From Parcubacteria group bacterium SW_6_46_9 (GTDB lineage Bacteria; Patescibacteriota; Minisyncoccia; Phycocordibacterales; SW-6-46-9): 16,284 nt of DNA. Positions within the stretch are counted from its first letter, which is position 1; each line of letters begins with the position of its first letter. Positions 13,525 through 16,284 of this stretch are shown piece after piece. The notes below the pieces were generated by a model that did no database searches, had not been told where the DNA came from, and worked only from the letters and a program-made list of their open reading frames with translations. Both the position numbers and the translations under genes were made by a program. Location of the stretch: positions 1 to 16,284 of the forward strand of contig PXPA01000001.1 of assembly GCA_003022255.1 (NCBI GenBank), written 5' to 3'.

Positions 13525-14289
13525 ATGCCTTCACAATCTGAAAATACACTTCAAGGCAATGCAATTCCCTGGGAAGATTGGGAACAAGCGAGCGAGTTCA
13601 TTGGGCACGATCCGTGTCATGCTCATATCGGTGGTGAGGCGTTTAGTGAGAAAATTGCTAAGGATGTTAAAACACCAGTCCTTGATATCGGTTGCGGCTG
13701 GGGTGGTCTTATTGCAAAACTTCCCGAAGGGAAGGTAGTTGGTGTTGATATTTCTGAGTACTCCATTAAAAAGGCAAAAGAGCACGTAAATCGAAGTGAC
13801 GTTACATTAATTGAATCGGATATTCTGAACCTAGACTCTAGTAAGATTGGTACCTTTGCAACCGTTCTTTCTATAGATGTTCTGCCACTTGTCGAGAAAA
13901 AAGAAGAAGTTTTGCAGAAAGCTCGATCTTCTTTGCAAGATTCCGGCAGATTTATTTTTACTGATTATTTTGCTCCGTCATCTTTTGGGTCTATTTTAAC
14001 GCCCTATGGCGGAGCAGTTCCAGAACCGGAAGAAACATACAGAGAAATAATTTCTCAGCACTTTGATCGGTATAATATCCGAGATCGTACAGATGCATGT
14101 ATTGCAGAAACAGAAGAAATTATAGAAGAATTGAAAGCGAATGATGAACTAGAAGAGTGGATCGTTGAGAAATGGGGTCAGGATTACTATGATCATACTG
14201 TTGATCTTTCTCACAGGTGGATATCAGCGCTTCAAAGCGGAGATATAAAGTATGTTCTTGTAGAAGCAAGTTTACTTAATCAGTATTGA
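13525..14289 (+). CDS. SAM-dependent methyltransferase (class I)
   Basis: 254 aa. Rossmann-type methyltransferase: motif I PVLDIGCGWGG (about residues 51-61), acidic residue at the end of beta-2 in VVGVDIS (about 69-75), motif II-like ESDILNL, and FATVLSIDVLPLV in place of the usual motif IV. The C-terminal part is variable, with FIFTDYFAPS and a long Glu-rich helix (AETEEIIEELKANDELEEW), which may set the substrate. The substrate is unknown; small-molecule acceptors are more typical of this layout than rRNA. The gene is visibly more AT-rich than nusG and rplK and lies between these two normally adjacent genes, a sign of insertion or transfer. It ends in TGA. Confidence 0.8.
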   Translation: MPSQSENTLQGNAIPWEDWEQASEFIGHDPCHAHIGGEAFSEKIAKDVKTPVLDIGCGWGGLIAKLPEGKVVGVDISEYSIKKAKEHVNRSDVTLIESDILNLDSSKIGTFATVLSIDVLPLVEKKEEVLQKARSSLQDSGRFIFTDYFAPSSFGSILTPYGGAVPEPEETYREIISQHFDRYNIRDRTDACIAETEEIIEELKANDELEEWIVEKWGQDYYDHTVDLSHRWISALQSGDIKYVLVEASLLNQY

Positions 14290-14394
14290 TTTTTTGTTTA
14301 TTTTCGGTATTATTGAAGAGATTGAATTTAGATTTGGTATATAGAAACTCAAAATTTAGATATTGGTATTTGGATTTTTGAGCACAGTGAACAT

Positions 14395-14814
14395 ATGGCT
14401 GACGTAAAACGTACAATGAAATTACAGATCAAAGCTGGTGAAGCCAGTCCGGCGCCACCAATTGGTCCGGCCTTAGGTCAGGTTGGTATTAATATTGGTG
14501 AGTTTGTTAACCAGTTCAATGAGGCCACGGCCGAGATGGGTGATGACCTCGTGCCGGTTGTCATTACCGTGTACGAGGATCGTAGCTTTGATTTTGAACT
14601 GAAAAGCCCACCGGCATCAAGCTTGATTAAAAAGAAGGCCGACATTGAGTCTGGGGCAAGCGATATTCTCAACGAGACCGTGGGTACAATCACGCAAGAC
14701 CAAATTCGAGAGATTTCCGAGCGCAAAATTGATGATCTAAGCGCTAACGATCTTGAGGCGGCTGACAAAATTATTGCGGGCACGTGTAGAAGTATGGGCG
14801 TCGAAGTCAAGTAG
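14395..14814 (+). CDS. rplK: 50S ribosomal protein L11
   Basis: 139 aa, normal for the family. N-terminal domain with LQIKAGEASPAPPIGPALGQVGINIGEF, the Pro-rich loop next to the GTPase-associated centre of 23S rRNA; C-terminal RNA-binding domain with PPASSLIKKKADI, then GTITQDQIREI and the closing GTCRSMGVEV. L11 takes part in elongation-factor GTPase activation. It usually follows nusG and precedes rplA; here nusG is about 1.3 kb away and no rplA follows. The 105-bp AT-rich spacer before it contains near repeats TTTAGATTTGGTAT and TTTAGATATTGGTAT (about 14328-14371) and no clear promoter or Shine-Dalgarno sequence. Confidence 0.97.
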   Translation: MADVKRTMKLQIKAGEASPAPPIGPALGQVGINIGEFVNQFNEATAEMGDDLVPVVITVYEDRSFDFELKSPPASSLIKKKADIESGASDILNETVGTITQDQIREISERKIDDLSANDLEAADKIIAGTCRSMGVEVK

Positions 14815-14969
14815 TAATATGACGAGACACCATACTTTTTGGAAAAAGGCGAAAAAACTCTAGTTTTTTCGTGAAGGAAGGCAGGGAGCTATGGGACCGT
14901 CGGAAAACCGTGGGTTTCCGAGACGCAGCGAGCAAAGCGAGTGAGTAGGTCTATGGGTGTTGAGGTTAC
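14814..14969 (+). ncRNA. Structured RNA-like element, tandem unit A (after rplK)
   Basis: It begins on the last base of the rplK stop codon. GTAAT (14814-14818) can pair with GTTAC (14965-14969), and ACACC plus ATA (14827-14834) with TAT plus GGTGT (14952-14960, one bulged G). Inside are the hairpins GAAAAAACT/AGTTTTTTC (14851-14870) and CGGAAA/TTTCCG (14901-14920), then GCAGCGAGCAAAGCGAGTGAG. The same layout recurs in unit B with different stem bases. No reading frame of useful length crosses it. Confidence 0.55.
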
Positions 14970-14972
14970 GCA

Positions 14973-15125
14973 GTAACCGCACACCTCATTGATCTGTGGA
15001 AAGCGCTGAAAAACGGTAGTTTTTCATGGTGGAAGCAGTCCGCCTCAGGCGGACGTTGAAACCGCCTGGTTTCAAAACGCAGTGTACCTGGTGTACACGA
15101 GTAGATTGATGGGTGTTGAGGTTAC
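14973..15125 (+). ncRNA. Structured RNA-like element, tandem unit B
   Basis: Closing helix GTAACC (14973-14978)/GGTTAC (15120-15125), then ACACC (14981-14985)/GGTGT (15112-15116). It encloses four perfect hairpins: TGAAAAAC/GTTTTTCA (15007-15026), GTCCGCC/GGCGGAC (15038-15054), TTGAAACC/GGTTTCAA (15056-15075) and GTGTAC/GTACAC (15082-15098). That so many exact helices fall in 150 nt argues for selection on RNA (or DNA) structure. A terminator follows at 15175. Confidence 0.6.
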
Positions 15126-15174
15126 ATAGCAATTAAGTACTTTTAGTTGTTGTAAAAAAATAGCCTCTTGACAT

Positions 15175-15204
15175 CACAACCCTCTTAAAAGGTTGTGTTT
15201 TTTT
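15175..15204 (+). terminator. Rho-independent terminator after the rplK tandem elements
   Basis: CACAACC (15175-15181), loop, GGTTGTG (15191-15197), then seven T. It closes the rplK transcript after tandem units A and B, so the units would be transcribed as a 3' UTR of about 350 nt. Confidence 0.85.
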
Positions 15205-15260
15205 AATTAGCATATAAACTTTTAAATAGACTATTCATTGAACTTCATTCCAAAAAAAGT

Positions 15261-15267
15261 AGGTGAT
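15261..15267 (+). promoter_or_regulatory. Ribosome-binding site of the NDT-like gene
   Basis: AGGTGAT at 15261-15267, five bases before the ATG at 15273. It supports that start and is one of only two clear Shine-Dalgarno sites in the window. The other is AGGTGA at 11222-11227. Confidence 0.6.
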
Positions 15268-15272
15268 CTGCC

Positions 15273-15854
15273 ATGCGAGATGAATTTTTGGTCTATATAG
15301 GATGTGGACTAACCGACGCACCGCAAGAATTTATCGGTCAAGTTGGAGAACTAAAAAAGACTCTCGATCAGGTCTCTCATGTCCGTGTACTCGATTTTGT
15401 TGGCAAGGGTGATACCAATTCGGTAGAAGTTCGCAAAAGGGATCTTAGTCAAGTCGCCTCCTGTGATCTGATGGTGGCAATTTGTGAGTTTGGTTCCACC
15501 GGACTGGGTATGGAAATGCAGAAGGCGGTTGCAGAAAACAAACACATTCTGGCCTGTGCTAGTACCCTAGACCGCTCACAGTTGGTACGGGGAATTGAAA
15601 GCGACCGGTTTAGCTTTTTTCAGTATGAGCAAATGCAGAATGTGGTTGAGCAGGTCGAAGAGTGGGTCGAATGGCAAGGCCGACCGGAATACGACAAGGA
15701 GAACGAGTCTTATTTTCGGTACTTATACCGTCTGGCTATTGCTAACCCAAAAGTGTACCAGAAAAAGCGAGAGCGGATAGAAAACATGCAAGACGGGCCG
15801 GCTCGATACCGGGCACTAAAACATCTTAGTGCCGTGGAGGAAATGCTCACCTAA
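15273..15854 (+). CDS. Nucleoside 2-deoxyribosyltransferase-superfamily protein
   Basis: 193 aa. The N-terminal part (about residues 5-120) has the superfamily pattern: VYIGCGLTDAP at the start, KRDLSQVASCDLMVAICEFGSTGLGMEMQKAVAENKHILAC, where the Asp and the Gly-x-Glu region form the nucleoside-binding and catalytic area. A helical C-terminal extension follows (YFRYLYRLAIANPKVYQKKRERIE). Classical members move deoxyribose between bases for nucleotide salvage; many relatives hydrolyse nucleotides or have unknown substrates, so the activity is not certain. It converges with folA, the dihydrofolate reductase for thymidylate synthesis, and shares a terminator with it. Confidence 0.8.
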   Translation: MRDEFLVYIGCGLTDAPQEFIGQVGELKKTLDQVSHVRVLDFVGKGDTNSVEVRKRDLSQVASCDLMVAICEFGSTGLGMEMQKAVAENKHILACASTLDRSQLVRGIESDRFSFFQYEQMQNVVEQVEEWVEWQGRPEYDKENESYFRYLYRLAIANPKVYQKKRERIENMQDGPARYRALKHLSAVEEMLT

Positions 15855-15863
15855 AATCGCTCA

Positions 15864-15905
15864 AGCGGGGTTGTGACATCGTCTGTTCACAACCTCGCTT
15901 TCTTA
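15864..15905. terminator. Bidirectional terminator between the NDT-like gene and folA
   Basis: AGCGGGGTTGTGA (15864-15876) pairs with TCACAACCTCGCT (15887-15899) over 13 positions including one G-T, followed by TTTCTT on the plus strand; on the minus strand GATTTTAG follows. The position between two convergent genes fits use from both sides. Confidence 0.85.
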
Positions 15906-15915
15906 TGTAAGGCGG

Positions 15916-16284
15916 TTAACCTTTATCTTTTCGTATAAACTCAACGATAGCAAACGGTGGGCTATGTTCCGGCCGATCTTTTAAAACTTTGGATTGGGTA
16001 AACTGTTCTTTATATTCAGGAAAGTATGTGTCGCCGCTTACATCTTTTTCAATCAAGGTTAGCACCAGTTTATCCGTCGCATCAAGCAGCGCTCCATAAA
16101 TTGACTCACCACCCATTATGTAAACTTCCTTTTCGCCCTCTTTGTCAGCAATTTCCCGAGCCCGCTTGAGGGCAGTTTGGGGAGACGTAACCACCTCCGC
16201 GCCCGGTGCTTCACAATCACGGTTGCGTGTTACCACAATATTGGGACGTTTCGGGAGTGGCTGGTACTTTTCCGGAAGCGATTC
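15916..16284 (-). CDS. folA: Dihydrofolate reductase, partial (N-terminus outside the window)
   Basis: The last 122 residues are present and the gene runs off the right edge. ESLPEKYQPLPKRPNIVVTRN is the conserved middle of DHFR; EKEVYIMGGESIYGALL is the NADPH-binding glycine segment (GGxxIY), then LVLTLIEKDVSGDTYFPEY and a C-terminus ending FIEFIRKDKG-like. The GTG at 16236 is not the start, because the frame continues as good DHFR sequence to the edge. DHFR reduces dihydrofolate to tetrahydrofolate, feeding FolD. It ends in TAA. Confidence 0.93.
   Translation of the reverse strand, partial: ESLPEKYQPLPKRPNIVVTRNRDCEAPGAEVVTSPQTALKRAREIADKEGEKEVYIMGGESIYGALLDATDKLVLTLIEKDVSGDTYFPEYKEQFTQSKVLKDRPEHSPPFAIVEFIRKDKG

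Noticed and set aside
14850..14871. GAAAAAACT/AGTTTTTTC hairpins as rho-independent terminators
   Set aside because: The T-run is inside the stem and is not followed by a free T tract; a true terminator lies downstream at 15175-15204.
14850..15060. SRP RNA (GGAAGGAAGCAG-like strings in the tandem units)
   Set aside because: GAAGGAAGGCAG and GTGGAAGCAG only loosely resemble the SRP domain IV loop and are not placed in a matching hairpin.
1..16284. UGA recoded as Gly or Trp, as in some CPR lineages
   Set aside because: TGA ends both prepilin genes and the methyltransferase at sensible lengths, and no conserved gene has an in-frame TGA.
1..16284. CRISPR array, tRNA genes or transposase genes
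   Set aside because: No regularly spaced identical repeats, no tRNA T-arm and anticodon pattern, and no transposase-like proteins were seen; the repeated units found are structured and divergent.

Overview
The window looks like part of a chromosome of a Candidatus Patescibacteria (CPR) bacterium, possibly of the Parcubacteria side. The evidence is short tightly packed genes, prepilins with the FTLIELLVVIAII start and a following ASLSGARESARD segment, a FolD reading EDVDVLS, a very short SecE (60 aa), the DHFR and NDT-like neighbours, and -10 boxes only a few bases before several start codons. TGA ends several genes (both prepilins, the methyltransferase), so there is no sign of UGA recoding. 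The phylum is an inference from protein style; no search was run.

Layout. 1-112 is a complete 5S rRNA, followed to about 380 by three partial copies of the 5S 3' half. 442-2233 (minus) holds a duplicated two-gene cassette: a small MPxxxF membrane protein followed by a type IV prepilin, twice. 2309-7975 (plus) is one probable operon: von Willebrand A membrane protein, RodA, an NAD-dependent epimerase/dehydratase, a polyprenyl-phosphate glycosylphosphotransferase with a damaged C-terminus, and FolD. An unrecognised small gene (7986-8393, minus) converges on it. 8633-10931 carries secD and secF; secD is broken by two internal deletions as assembled. 11234-12040 encodes a protein with a C-terminal cold-shock-like domain and ends in a strong terminator. 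12314-14814 carries secE, nusG and rplK, with an AT-rich methyltransferase and a tiny ORF inserted between nusG and rplK, and with no rplA after rplK. 15273-15854 is an NDT-superfamily protein, convergent with a partial folA (DHFR) at the right edge; a shared bidirectional terminator lies between them.

The main unexplained signal is a family of structured elements in the intergenic spaces (1106-1243, 12160-12268, 13098-13244, 14814-14969, 14973-15125). They share a short TAAC/GTTA-type closing helix and an inner stem flanked by CGTTCrC and GCTCACTC-like strands (or ACACC/GGTGT), then enclose variable hairpins, usually including one with GAAAAA/TTTTTC arms. Two of them start on the TAA stop codon of the gene before them, and the pair after rplK keeps its helices with different bases. 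This could be an undescribed 3'-UTR RNA or a small mobile repeat of this lineage.

A second signal is damage: three separate losses of roughly 20-30 codons (two in secD, one in the glycosylphosphotransferase), each changing the reading frame, while neighbouring genes are intact. Loss in an essential gene suggests assembly error, or less likely a real biological process; read mapping would decide.
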